Shown here in pieces: positions 39,419 through 47,303 of a stretch of DNA of 64,000 nucleotides. Within the stretch, counting starts at the first letter, position 1. Every line of letters starts with the position of its first letter. This stretch comes from Myxococcales bacterium. GTDB taxonomy: Bacteria; Myxococcota; B64-G9. The stretch is from NCBI GenBank assembly GCA_012798435.1, contig JAAZNF010000107.1, forward strand, positions 1-64,000. The letters run 5' to 3'. A model generated the notes under the pieces. It had not been told where the DNA came from. It ran no database searches and saw only the letters and a list, made by a program, of their open reading frames with translations. A program made the translations under genes and the position numbers.

Positions 39419-40455
39419 CCCTTGGGTCTTTCCTCCCGCAACCCTTCGCGGAAGGCATCGTACCCCCGCGGCGCCACCGGCCGCAACCCGCCGCTCCCGC
39501 GCAGCCACAGCCCTTGTTCCCGTCGCACCCGTCCGATCTCGCGCACCTCGATGGCGAGGCGCTCCCGGCAGAGGCGGCGGCAGCGCTCGGCGTTCTCCGG
39601 GGGGACACAGAACAGCAAGGCGTAATCCTCCCCACCCGCGAGCGCGAGGTCGAGCGCGTTCGCGCCCGTGGCCAAGGCGAACGCCACGAGCGGCGCGGAG
39701 AGCGGCACGGCGGATTCGTCGATCTCGGCGCCCACATGGCTCTCCTCGCAGATGTGCCAGAGGTCCTGTAGCAACCCGTCGCTCACGTCGATGGCGGCGC
39801 GGGAGAGGTCCTCCTCGGCAAGCAGGCGACCGAGCTCGAGCTGGGGCTCGGGCTCGAGGTGAGCCCGGCGCAGCATCTTTTGTACCTCAGCAGAGAGGCC
39901 GGGCGGATCGTCGAGGACCACTCGCAACCCGGCCGCGCTGTCGCCCGTCGGGCGGCCGAGGAAGATCACGTTTCCCTCACGCGCGCCGCCCCGCCGCAGC
40001 AAGCGCCGTTGATCGCCCTCGCCGATCACGGTCAGGCTCAGGCACAGATCCGTCCGCGCGATCACCGTGTCGCCGCCCACCAGGTCGGCGCCGTACCGGC
40101 GGGCGCAAGCGAACAACCCCCGCTTCAGCTCTTCGAGAAACACATCGGGAAGGTTCGGCGTGAGCCCGATGGCCAGGAGCCAGGAAACCGGGCGGCCCCC
40201 CATGGCCGCGATGTCGGAGAGGTTGACCGCCAGGGCCTTCCATCCGAGCTGGAAGGGAGTGAGCGTCCCGAGCCGAAAGTGGACCCGGTCGATCAGCATG
40301 TCGGTGGTGAGCAACAGGCAGCGCTCGTCGGACAACCGGAGCACTGCGCAGTCATCGCCGATGCCGGTCTCGACCATGGGGTGCGCCGGGCAGATGCCGC
40401 GGCGCAAACCCTCGATGAAGCCGAACTCGGAAAAGCGCTCAGGGGTTCGGTCCAC
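39415..40455 (-). CDS. thiL: Thiamine-monophosphate kinase ThiL
   Basis: Phosphorylates thiamine phosphate to the coenzyme TPP. 346 residues of the PurM/AIRS fold with GIGDDCAVLRLSDERCLLLT, VNLSDIAAMGGRPVSWLLAI, GGDTVIARTDLCLSLTVIGE and the later AIDVSDGLLQDL. The GTG at 40455 is chosen since GGAGG lies 5 bases upstream. It overlaps the thiE 3' end by 17 bases and the next gene by 4. Confidence 0.94.
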   Translation of the reverse strand: MDRTPERFSEFGFIEGLRRGICPAHPMVETGIGDDCAVLRLSDERCLLLTTDMLIDRVHFRLGTLTPFQLGWKALAVNLSDIAAMGGRPVSWLLAIGLTPNLPDVFLEELKRGLFACARRYGADLVGGDTVIARTDLCLSLTVIGEGDQRRLLRRGGAREGNVIFLGRPTGDSAAGLRVVLDDPPGLSAEVQKMLRRAHLEPEPQLELGRLLAEEDLSRAAIDVSDGLLQDLWHICEESHVGAEIDESAVPLSAPLVAFALATGANALDLALAGGEDYALLFCVPPENAERCRRLCRERLAIEVREIGRVRREQGLWLRGSGGLRPVAPRGYDAFREGLREERPKG

Positions 40456-41092
40456 GTCGCCTCCTTCCCTCCCGCACCGCCTGGAGAAGCCCGCGGCAGG
40501 CGGCCGCCGGGTCGGGCGCGGCCATGACGGCCGAGACCACGGCCACGCCGTCGGCGCCGGCGGCGACCACCTCGGCGGCGTTGGTCGCGTTGATTCCACC
40601 GATGGCCACTAGCGGCAGGTGGCTTGCGTCCCGCAAGGCCCGCACGCCAGCGAGGCCGAGAGGCCCCGGCAGATCGGTCTTGGTGGCGGTCGGAAACACC
40701 AGGTTGGCCGCGATGTAGTCGGCTCCGTCTCGTTCGGCCCGGCGCGCCTCCTCGGGTGTCCGCACCGAAACGCCGATGATGGCGTCCGGCCCCAACCTCT
40801 GGCGGGCCCGGGCGGGAGGGGCATCGCCCTGGCCCAGGTGAACCCCATCGGCACCGGCGGCGGCGGCCACCTCCACCCGATCGTTGACGAGCAGGTACGC
40901 CCCGTGCTCGCGGCACAGCGCCCGCAGCGCGCGCGCCTGCACGATGAGTTCCGCGTCCGAAGCCTGCTTGTCGCGAAGCTGCACCAGGCGCACCCCGGCG
41001 CGCAGGGCCAGGCGGCAGACCTCGATGACGCCGCGCTCTCCGGCCAGCGCCGCATCGGTCACGAGGTACAGCGCCAGCAGATCGCCGGTCAT
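40439..41092 (-). CDS. thiE: Thiamine-phosphate synthase ThiE
   Basis: Joins hydroxymethylpyrimidine diphosphate with thiazole phosphate. 217-residue TIM barrel with RLVQLRDKQASDAELIVQAR, the LLVNDRVEVAAAAGADGVHL block, GVSVRTPEEARRAERDGADY and VAIGGINATNAAEVVAAGAD. The ATG at 41092 overlaps the thiM stop (ATGA). A short basic tail RRRRGPNP ends the protein inside the thiL start. Confidence 0.95.
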   Translation of the reverse strand: MTGDLLALYLVTDAALAGERGVIEVCRLALRAGVRLVQLRDKQASDAELIVQARALRALCREHGAYLLVNDRVEVAAAAGADGVHLGQGDAPPARARQRLGPDAIIGVSVRTPEEARRAERDGADYIAANLVFPTATKTDLPGPLGLAGVRALRDASHLPLVAIGGINATNAAEVVAAGADGVAVVSAVMAAPDPAAACRGLLQAVREGRRRRGPNP

Positions 41093-41898
41093 GCCGGGTC
41101 CACCTTGAGGCCGGCCGCGAGGGCACGCTCGTCCATGCCCGCGAGCGCGTCGAGCAGGTGGGGCACGAAGGTCCCCGGCCCGGCGGCGCGCCCAGCCGCG
41201 ATCTCGCCCGCCAGCCCGAACACCGCCAGCGCGCAGGCGGTGGCCTCGGCGGGATGCATCGGGTCCACCGCCAGGAAGGCCGCCACCGCGGTGGTGGCGG
41301 CGCAACCGGTGCCGGTCACCCGGGCCATCAGCGGATGACCGTTGCGCACCCGGAACAGGCGCTGCCCGTCGCTGACCACGTCCACCGCCCCGGTGACGGC
41401 CACGGTGAGGCGAAAGTCGCGGGCCATGGCCCGTACCCGGTCCTCGTCGATCCCGCCCGCCTCGAGCGAGTCTACGCCGCGCACCCGGCCGCTGGCGCCG
41501 GCCAGCGACAGCACCTCGCCGGCGTTGCCGCGCAGCACCGAGAGCCGCACCGCGTCCAGGATGGCCCGGCAGGCGTCGGTGCGAAGCTTGGTGGCCCCGG
41601 CGCCCACCGGGTCCAGCACCACCGGGATGCCCAGTGCGTTGGCGCGCTTTCCCGCGCAGATCATGCTGTCCACCTGCTCCTCGTCGAGGGTGCCGATGTT
41701 TAGCAGCAGAGCGCCCGCGGCCGAGACCATCTGCTCGACCTCGGCCCGGGCCGGGGCCATGACCGGCGCGGCGCCGAGGCACAGGGTCACGTTGGCGGTG
41801 AAGTTCTGCACCACCGCGTTGGTGATGTGGTGGATCATGGGCCGCTTCTGCCGGAGCAGGGCGAGCCGCTCCGCGCACCGCTTGGCGAAATCGCTCAT
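41089..41898 (-). CDS. thiM: Hydroxyethylthiazole kinase ThiM
   Basis: Salvage kinase for the thiazole moiety of thiamine. 269 residues with MIHHITNAVVQNFTANVTLC, VLDPVGAGATKLR, VLRGNAGEVLSLAG and the catalytic region VTGTGCAATTAVAAF with its essential Cys. No thiC, thiD, thiG or thiS gene lies nearby, so this operon looks like salvage and coupling rather than full synthesis. First gene downstream of the TPP riboswitch. Confidence 0.95.
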   Translation of the reverse strand: MSDFAKRCAERLALLRQKRPMIHHITNAVVQNFTANVTLCLGAAPVMAPARAEVEQMVSAAGALLLNIGTLDEEQVDSMICAGKRANALGIPVVLDPVGAGATKLRTDACRAILDAVRLSVLRGNAGEVLSLAGASGRVRGVDSLEAGGIDEDRVRAMARDFRLTVAVTGAVDVVSDGQRLFRVRNGHPLMARVTGTGCAATTAVAAFLAVDPMHPAEATACALAVFGLAGEIAAGRAAGPGTFVPHLLDALAGMDERALAAGLKVDPA

Positions 41899-41943
41899 GG
41901 CAACTCTCCTTGGATGGACGACGGGCGAAGGAAGGGCTCGGCC

Positions 41944-42030
41944 GTCACGGATTTCCTTACGCCGGCATCATCCGGATCAAGTTCGTGGGGTGTGTTCTCA
42001 GGCCCGCGCGGGCCACCCCCAACCCGTGAC
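41944..42030 (-). ncRNA. TPP riboswitch (THI element)
   Basis: On the minus strand the closing stem pairs GTCACGG (42030-42024) with CCGTGAC (41950-41944). Between them are the THI-box signatures: CCTGAGA followed by ACACACCCC, GAACTTGATCCGGATGATGC and CGGCGTAAGGAAAT. It lies in the leader of thiM, 45 bases before the ATG, so control is likely at translation or early termination in response to thiamine pyrophosphate. Confidence 0.95.
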
Positions 42031-42036
42031 CCGTCC

Positions 42037-42065
42037 TGTCTACCTGCGGGGATGAATCAAGTCAA
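42037..42065 (-). promoter_or_regulatory. Sigma-70 promoter of the thiM operon
   Basis: Minus-strand TTGACT (42060-42065), 17-base spacer, TAGACA (42037-42042). The predicted start near 42030 coincides with the first base of the riboswitch closing stem, which supports both calls. The -35 overlaps the last codons of the maoC-like gene. Confidence 0.7.
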
Positions 42066-42464
42066 GCGCGGCAGCAGCACCTCGGCCTCGCCCTCGAGCA
42101 CCAGCCGCTCGCCGCAACGGGCCTGCGTGAGAAAGCGCGCCCGGCCCTTGGGCAGAAGCTCGACGAGCTCCACCGACACCGTCACCTCGTCACCCACGAA
42201 CACCGGCGCCAAGAAGCGCAGGGTCTGGGAGAGGTACACCGTCCCCGGGCCGGGGAACTCCATCCCCAGGATCCCCGAGAACAGGCTGCCGGTGAGCATG
42301 CCATGGGCCACCGGCCGGCCGAACCGCGTCTTGGCGGCGAAGGCCGGGTCGAGGTGGACCGGGTTGTGGTCGTCGGCGAGGTCGGCGAACGCCCGCACGT
42401 CCTCGGGCCCGATGCGCCGGGCGCGCTGGTGTTTCTGTCCGACCGAAAACTGCGTCTGGCTCAT
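42057..42464 (-). CDS. MaoC-family (R)-specific enoyl-CoA hydratase-like protein
   Basis: 135-residue single hot-dog protein with the hydratase-2 motif: catalytic Asp and His in ADDHNPVHLDPAFAAKTRFG followed by RPVAHGMLTGSLFSGIL. Such stand-alone enzymes (PhaJ-like) hydrate trans-2-enoyl-CoA and feed beta-oxidation intermediates to other pathways. Its 3' end overlaps the promoter of the thiM operon. The neighbour upstream is a TPR protein, with 25 bases between. Confidence 0.9.
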   Translation of the reverse strand: MSQTQFSVGQKHQRARRIGPEDVRAFADLADDHNPVHLDPAFAAKTRFGRPVAHGMLTGSLFSGILGMEFPGPGTVYLSQTLRFLAPVFVGDEVTVSVELVELLPKGRARFLTQARCGERLVLEGEAEVLLPRLT

Positions 42465-42489
42465 GGTGGCCCCGCTCTCCTTACGAGGT

Positions 42490-43260
42490 TCAGTTCTTCG
42501 ACTTGGGCAGCGGCCGCAGGTTGCGCCGGCCGGGGCTCGGCTCCAGGCGCTCGGCCTTCTGCAGCGCCGCGCGGGCCTTGTCGGGAAGGCCGGCCCGCTG
42601 GTAGAAACGGGCGAGCTCGAAGAGCGGCCGGGCGTTCTTCGGCTCGAACTCGGCGAGCTTTCGAAGCTGCTCCTCGGCCCGCTCCAGCTGCCCGGACTGC
42701 TCGTACAGCACCGCCAGGTCGCGGATGGCCCCGGCGTGGCCCGGCCGGGTCTGCAGCACGTACTCGTACTGGCGGATGCCCTCCTCCTGGCGGCCCTCCT
42801 CCACGTACAGAGCGGCCAGCCGGTAGCGCGCGTCTACCAGAGAAGGCCGAAGCTGGAGCGCGCGCACGAACTCCAGGAGCGCCTCGGCGCGTTTTCCCGA
42901 TTCTTGCAGGTACACTCCGTACAGGTAATGGGCGCGGGGGATCTCGGCCCCCAACCGCACCGCCTCGGAGAGCGCGCGCCCGATGGCCTCGCGATCGTTG
43001 TCGGTCATCATGTGGGCCACCGCGATCTCGATGTAGGGCAGCGCCCAGTTCGGCGAGAGCTTGCGGGCGGCCTCGAAGCGCGAGAGCGCCTCCGCGAAGT
43101 TGCCTTCCTGGGACAGGGCCACCCCGTCCCGGAAGAGCTGGAGCGCCCCGGCGGCGGTCCGGTCGGCGGCGATCTCATCGCGCGGGTCGTTGGCCGGGAG
43201 AGCAGGCCTCCCCCACCCCGAAAGAAGAATCGCGACCAGGCTGGAAATGACCCGCTGCAT
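42490..43260 (-). CDS. Periplasmic TPR-repeat protein
   Basis: 256 residues with a signal-like N-terminus (MQRVISSLVAILLSGWG) and about six TPR units from residue 45 on, e.g. LFRDGVALSQEGNFAEALSR, HYLYGVYLQESGKRAEALLE, ARYRLAALYVEEGRQEEGIR and LAVLYEQSGQLERAEEQLRK. The ATG at 43260 is preferred over one 12 codons earlier because it gives a normal signal peptide. It is a scaffold of unknown partner. Confidence 0.88.
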   Translation of the reverse strand: MQRVISSLVAILLSGWGRPALPANDPRDEIAADRTAAGALQLFRDGVALSQEGNFAEALSRFEAARKLSPNWALPYIEIAVAHMMTDNDREAIGRALSEAVRLGAEIPRAHYLYGVYLQESGKRAEALLEFVRALQLRPSLVDARYRLAALYVEEGRQEEGIRQYEYVLQTRPGHAGAIRDLAVLYEQSGQLERAEEQLRKLAEFEPKNARPLFELARFYQRAGLPDKARAALQKAERLEPSPGRRNLRPLPKSKN

Positions 43261-43306
43261 GGTGAAATCTCTAGCAAACGCGGCGGGCTCGGACAAGAGT
43301 TTTCCC

Positions 43307-43335
43307 TTGACACCCGAGGGGACGGGTGTTAGCCA
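43307..43335 (+). promoter_or_regulatory. Promoter with an embedded palindrome before the TSP3 lipoprotein gene
   Basis: TTGACA (43307-43312) is followed after 17 bases by TAGCCA (43330-43335), a weak -10. A perfect inverted repeat ACACCCG-AGGGGA-CGGGTGT (43310-43329) covers the end of the -35 and the spacer, where a repressor would block polymerase. The lipoprotein GTG is 70 bases downstream; the TPR gene is divergent. Confidence 0.45.
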
Positions 43336-43405
43336 CGAACCTGCACTTGTGTCCGCTCCGGGCGCCTGGCGCAGCCGGAGGGGTCTTCATCCTTTGGAGG
43401 CCGAC

Positions 43406-44431
43406 GTGAACCGAACCTTTGCACTGTGGCTCCTCTTGGGCGTCCTGGCCGCTTCTTTCGCTGCCGGCTGCAAGAACCCCTGCGAGGACAAGCTGGCCGA
43501 CCTGCGCGCCCAGGTGGACCGGTTCGTCAAGGACAAGGACCCCTTGACCGAGGGGGAGCAGACCTGCTCCACCACCGTGGGGGCCACGGACTACGACGAG
43601 ATCTGCGACCTGGCCGAGCGCGCGGTGGAGTCGAGCCGCTGGCCGTTCTTCGATTGCTCCACCTGCGACGCGCTGGAGATCTCGCTGTGCGGCTGCTTCG
43701 GCCCGAACGTGTGGGTGATCGAGACCGTGAACGGAACCGCGGTGCTGCGCTACCCGGCGGCGTTGTACTGCCTGGCCAACTACTACCGCATGCGCACCTA
43801 CGGCGAATGCGACGAGACCTCTCCATTCTACAAGGTGGATCCGAACACCAAGGCCGAGTCGTGTTACGACGCCCAGGGCAACCGGGTCGAGGCCAAGCCG
43901 AAAGAACCCCTCATCAAGCAGCCCACCCTGCTGCTCACCAACACCTGCGACTCCCAGCTCGACATCTTCGTGTGCTCGGCCTTCGACGCCGACTTCGACG
44001 GCATCCCCGACCAGTACGATGGCACCCAGGCAGGCCAGTCCGTCAAGACCCGGGAACCCCCGCAGTGCCTGCACGGACCGCCAGGAGCGGTCGCCTGGGA
44101 CGCCTGGTTCAGCGGCAAGGCGCCCAGCCTGTTTGACGGCGGAGTCATGTACGTGGCCATCGACGGCACGGGCTCTCCAACCGCGGCGGACGGCGACGGC
44201 GACGAGGTGTCGGACTCCTGCGACAACTGCCCGCAGCATCCCAACGGCTTCGAGTGCGAGAAGGTCATCGACGGCCAGACCCCCCTGGCCAAGCACTGCG
44301 ACGTCAACGGCGACAGTGTGGTCTCCCCCGCAGAGATCGCCCTGGGCGCGCAGAAGGACCGCGACGACGACGGCCTCGGCGACGCCTGCGACTCCTGCCC
44401 GGACGACCCTGCCAACCTGTGCACCCCCTAG
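43406..44431 (+). CDS. Lipoprotein with thrombospondin type 3 calcium-binding repeats
   Basis: 341 residues. The GTG at 43406 has GGAGG 6 bases upstream and starts a lipoprotein signal with lipobox SFAAGC. The mature part is cysteine-rich; the second half has Asp-rich TSP3-like repeats: DADFDGIPDQYDGTQ, DGDGDEVSDSCDNCPQHPNG and KDRDDDGLGDACDSCPDDPA, which bind calcium in this family, and DVNGDSVVSPAEI like a dockerin/EF loop. Such lipoproteins are frequent in Myxococcota. The mutS2 start is only 13 bases downstream. Confidence 0.88.
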   Translation: MNRTFALWLLLGVLAASFAAGCKNPCEDKLADLRAQVDRFVKDKDPLTEGEQTCSTTVGATDYDEICDLAERAVESSRWPFFDCSTCDALEISLCGCFGPNVWVIETVNGTAVLRYPAALYCLANYYRMRTYGECDETSPFYKVDPNTKAESCYDAQGNRVEAKPKEPLIKQPTLLLTNTCDSQLDIFVCSAFDADFDGIPDQYDGTQAGQSVKTREPPQCLHGPPGAVAWDAWFSGKAPSLFDGGVMYVAIDGTGSPTAADGDGDEVSDSCDNCPQHPNGFECEKVIDGQTPLAKHCDVNGDSVVSPAEIALGAQKDRDDDGLGDACDSCPDDPANLCTP

Positions 44432-44444
44432 CTCCCCCGGGAGC

Positions 44445-46832
44445 ATGGCGTTCGATCCTGCGACCCTCGCGTCCCTCGGCTTCGAGGAGGTGCGGCGCCG
44501 GCTGGCCGCGCTGTGCCTGACCCCGGGCGGCGCGGCCGAGGCGCGCCACCTCGCGCCGCGAACGGACACCAGCGAGATCCGGCGTGATCAGCAATGCCTG
44601 AAGGAGGCGCTGGCCCTCGAACGCCAGGGGCTGGCCCTGCCCATAGAACCCGTCGAGGAGATCGGCGCCGACCTGGAACGGGCCGAGAAGGGCGGCGTGC
44701 TCACCCCCGCCGCGGTGCTGCGGGTGGCGCGGGCCATGGCGGTGACCTCGCGGGTACGGCGCTTCCTCCTCTCCGGGGGCGGCCGCGGAGAGGCGCTCGC
44801 GTCCATCGCCCGCCAGGCGAGCGACCTGATGGGCCCCGGTGAGGACCTGGCGCAGGCCTTCGACGCCCAGGGATTGCTTCGGGACTCGGCCAGCCCCCAG
44901 CTGTTCGCCCTGCGCGACCAGGCTCGCCGGATTGCCGAGCGCATCCGCGGCCGGCTGGAGGCGTTGGTCAACGGGCGTCTGGCCGGCTCGCTGATGGAGC
45001 CCATCGTCACCCTGCGCCAGGAGCGCTTCGTGCTGCCGGTGCGTTCCGAGGCGCGCGCGGCGGTCCCGGGCATCGTGCATGACGTCTCCGGCAGCGGGGC
45101 CACCCTGTTCATCGAACCCGCCGAGATGGTGGAGGACGGCAACCGCCTGACCATCGCCCGCGCGGCGGCGCTCGACGAAGAGGCACGCATCCTGGCCGAA
45201 TACTCGCGCGAGATCGCCGAGCGCGCACCGGCGCTGCGCGCCAGCCTGGAGGCGCTGGCGCGGCTCGATGTGCTGCGCGCCAAGGCCATCCTGGCCGCCC
45301 GCTGGGACGGCGTCCTGCCCGAGCTGGGCGCGGAGACGTTCGAGCTCTTGGCCGCGCGGCATCCGCTCATGGCGCTGGACGGACCGGCGCCGGTGGCCAA
45401 CGACATCCGCCTGCCGCGGCACGCCCGGGGGCTGCTCATCACCGGGCCCAACGCCGGGGGCAAGACGGTCACGCTCAAGACGGCGGGGTTGTGCGCGCTG
45501 CTGGCCCAGGCCGGGTTCGCCATCCCGGCCGCCGACGGTTCCCGCCTGCCGGTGTTTCGCGAGCTGGCGGCGGTCATCGGCGACGAACAGGACCTGGGCC
45601 GCGGGCTGTCCACCTTCTCTTCCCACCTGGAACGCCTGCGCGACATCCTGGCGCGCGCGGACCCGGACACCCTCGCGCTCGTCGACGAGATCGCCGCCGA
45701 CACCGAGCCGCGCCACGGCGCCGCCCTGGCCCGCGCGGTGTGCGAGGCGCTGGCCGAGCGGGGCGCCTGGTCGTTCGTCACCACCCACTTCGAGGAGCTC
45801 AAGGCCCTGCCCGCCGAGGACGCGCGCTTCGCCAACGCCAGCGTCGGCTTCGACGTGGAACACCTGGCGCCGACGTTCGTGCTGCACCCCGACGTGCCCG
45901 GCCGCAGCTTGACCCTGCCCATCGCCCGGCGCCACGGCTTGCCGGAGGAGATCGTGCGGCGCGCCGAGTCCCTGCTGGCGCAGGAGGAGCACCGCCTGGA
46001 CGGGCTGCTGGCATCGCTGGAGAGCGAACGCCTTGCGCTTCAGCAGGCACGGGACGGGCTGCACGGCGCGCGCCAGGAGATCGAGCGCGAGCGGCAGCGG
46101 CTCTCCGACGAGCGCGGGGAGTTCGAGTCGCGGCTTCGGCAGCGGGTGGAGCAAGAACGCCACCAGGCGCTCGACGAGATCCGGCGGGCCCGCCGGGAGG
46201 CGGCGGCGTTGCTCGAGGAGCTGCGCCGCACGCCATCGGTGGCGCGGGCCTCGCAGGCCGGCGCCCGCCTCAAGGACCTGGAGTCATCGCTCTCGCCGCC
46301 CGCCTCTCCCGCCGCGGAGCCCGCCCAGGACGGCGACGGGCCGGGGGACTTCCAGCCGGGCGACCGGGTGACGGTGCTCCCCCTGGGCCGGACGGGCGAG
46401 GTCACCGCGGTCGATCGGCGCACCGGCATGCTCAGCGTCCAGCTGGGCTCGATGGGGATGCGGGTGCCGTTCGAGCAGGCCCGGCGCGAGCCTGCCGCCG
46501 CGGCCCGGCCGGGCAAGCAGCCCGGGGCAGGCAGGCCCGCCCCTTCGTCTCCCGCCCCTGCCGATGGGGCGCCCGACCCCCTGCGCCACGCGGACAACAC
46601 CCTGGATCTGCGCGGCCTGCGCGTCGACGAGGCGCTGGCCGCGGTGGAGGCTTTCCTCGACCGGCTGTACGGCGCGGGCGAGGCGGCGGCCTTCCTGCTC
46701 CACGGCCACGGAACCGGGGCGCTCAAATCCGCGGTGCGAAACTACCTGCGCCGCTCGCCCTACGCGAAAAGGCATGAGCCGGCCCCCATCGACCAGGGGG
46801 GCGACGGCGTCACCGTGGTGCGCTTGCGCTGA
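44445..46832 (+). CDS. mutS2: MutS2 / Smr-domain ATPase
   Basis: 795 residues: MutS-like core with Walker A TGPNAGGKTVTLKTAGL near residue 330, Walker B region LALVDEIAADTEPRHGAALA, a long coiled coil (about 540-640) and a C-terminal Smr nuclease domain NTLDLRGLRVDEALAAVEAF with HGHGTGALKSAVRNYL. The Walker B motif has DTEP where DEL-GTDP is usual in Firmicutes; Mg-binding Asp-Glu is kept. MutS2 acts in recombination suppression or in rescuing collided ribosomes. It is co-directional with the TSP3 lipoprotein gene. Confidence 0.94.
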   Translation: MAFDPATLASLGFEEVRRRLAALCLTPGGAAEARHLAPRTDTSEIRRDQQCLKEALALERQGLALPIEPVEEIGADLERAEKGGVLTPAAVLRVARAMAVTSRVRRFLLSGGGRGEALASIARQASDLMGPGEDLAQAFDAQGLLRDSASPQLFALRDQARRIAERIRGRLEALVNGRLAGSLMEPIVTLRQERFVLPVRSEARAAVPGIVHDVSGSGATLFIEPAEMVEDGNRLTIARAAALDEEARILAEYSREIAERAPALRASLEALARLDVLRAKAILAARWDGVLPELGAETFELLAARHPLMALDGPAPVANDIRLPRHARGLLITGPNAGGKTVTLKTAGLCALLAQAGFAIPAADGSRLPVFRELAAVIGDEQDLGRGLSTFSSHLERLRDILARADPDTLALVDEIAADTEPRHGAALARAVCEALAERGAWSFVTTHFEELKALPAEDARFANASVGFDVEHLAPTFVLHPDVPGRSLTLPIARRHGLPEEIVRRAESLLAQEEHRLDGLLASLESERLALQQARDGLHGARQEIERERQRLSDERGEFESRLRQRVEQERHQALDEIRRARREAAALLEELRRTPSVARASQAGARLKDLESSLSPPASPAAEPAQDGDGPGDFQPGDRVTVLPLGRTGEVTAVDRRTGMLSVQLGSMGMRVPFEQARREPAAAARPGKQPGAGRPAPSSPAPADGAPDPLRHADNTLDLRGLRVDEALAAVEAFLDRLYGAGEAAAFLLHGHGTGALKSAVRNYLRRSPYAKRHEPAPIDQGGDGVTVVRLR

Positions 46833-46844
46833 GGGGGGTCGGGA

Positions 46845-47054
46845 CTACTCGGCCTTCACGATGCACTCGGGGACGGGGCACTCGTTCTTGCACTGGGGGC
46901 CGCCCTCGTCCTTGCACTCGGTGCACTTCTTGGCGTCGATGGCGTAGTAGATGTCGCCGTTCGAATCGGTGAGCTCGGAGATGGCCTCGCGCGGGCACAC
47001 CATGACGCACGCTCCGCACTTGAGGCACTCTTCCACGACGATCTTCATGGCCAT
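46845..47054 (-). CDS. Small 2[4Fe-4S] ferredoxin
   Basis: 69 residues with CLKCGACVMVCPREAI and a second site CTECKDEGGPQCKNECPVPECI, the long-loop second motif of Allochromatium-type ferredoxins. ATG at 47054 has GGAG 8 bases upstream. It has its own strong promoter (47129-47158) and no partner gene next to it, so it is a general electron carrier. Confidence 0.93.
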   Translation of the reverse strand: MAMKIVVEECLKCGACVMVCPREAISELTDSNGDIYYAIDAKKCTECKDEGGPQCKNECPVPECIVKAE

Positions 47055-47128
47055 GAGGTTTCTCCTTCGCGGGCCGGAGAGGCTCCGGCGGGTTGGGTGT
47101 CGCGGCCGTCTCGCCGCGGTACCGGGCC

Positions 47129-47158
47129 TGTATACGCAAAGCGGCCTTTCGCTGTCAA
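47129..47158 (-). promoter_or_regulatory. Sigma-70 promoter of the ferredoxin gene
   Basis: Minus-strand TTGACA (47153-47158), 18-base spacer, TATACA (47129-47134, five of six). Predicted start near 47122, leader about 68 bases. Confidence 0.72.
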
Positions 47159-47207
47159 ACGATTTCTACGGCGTCGGGAAAGAGGGAGAGCCGGATGAGC
47201 AAGATGC

Positions 47208-47258
47208 TTGCCAATGCGCCGCATTCGCGCATAACGTAGGGTCGGGGTAGACCCCGAC
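47208..47258 (+). promoter_or_regulatory. Candidate promoter and 5' hairpin of the kinase gene
   Basis: TTGCCA (47208-47213), 16-base spacer, CATAAC (47230-47235). The predicted start near 47242 falls at the beginning of a perfect GTCGGGG-TAGA-CCCCGAC hairpin (47241-47258). The kinase GTG lies at 47304. Confidence 0.4.
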
Positions 47259-47303
47259 GCCGGCCTCGGCCGTCGGGACGGGTGGAGGGAGCGGAGTTTC
47301 CCG

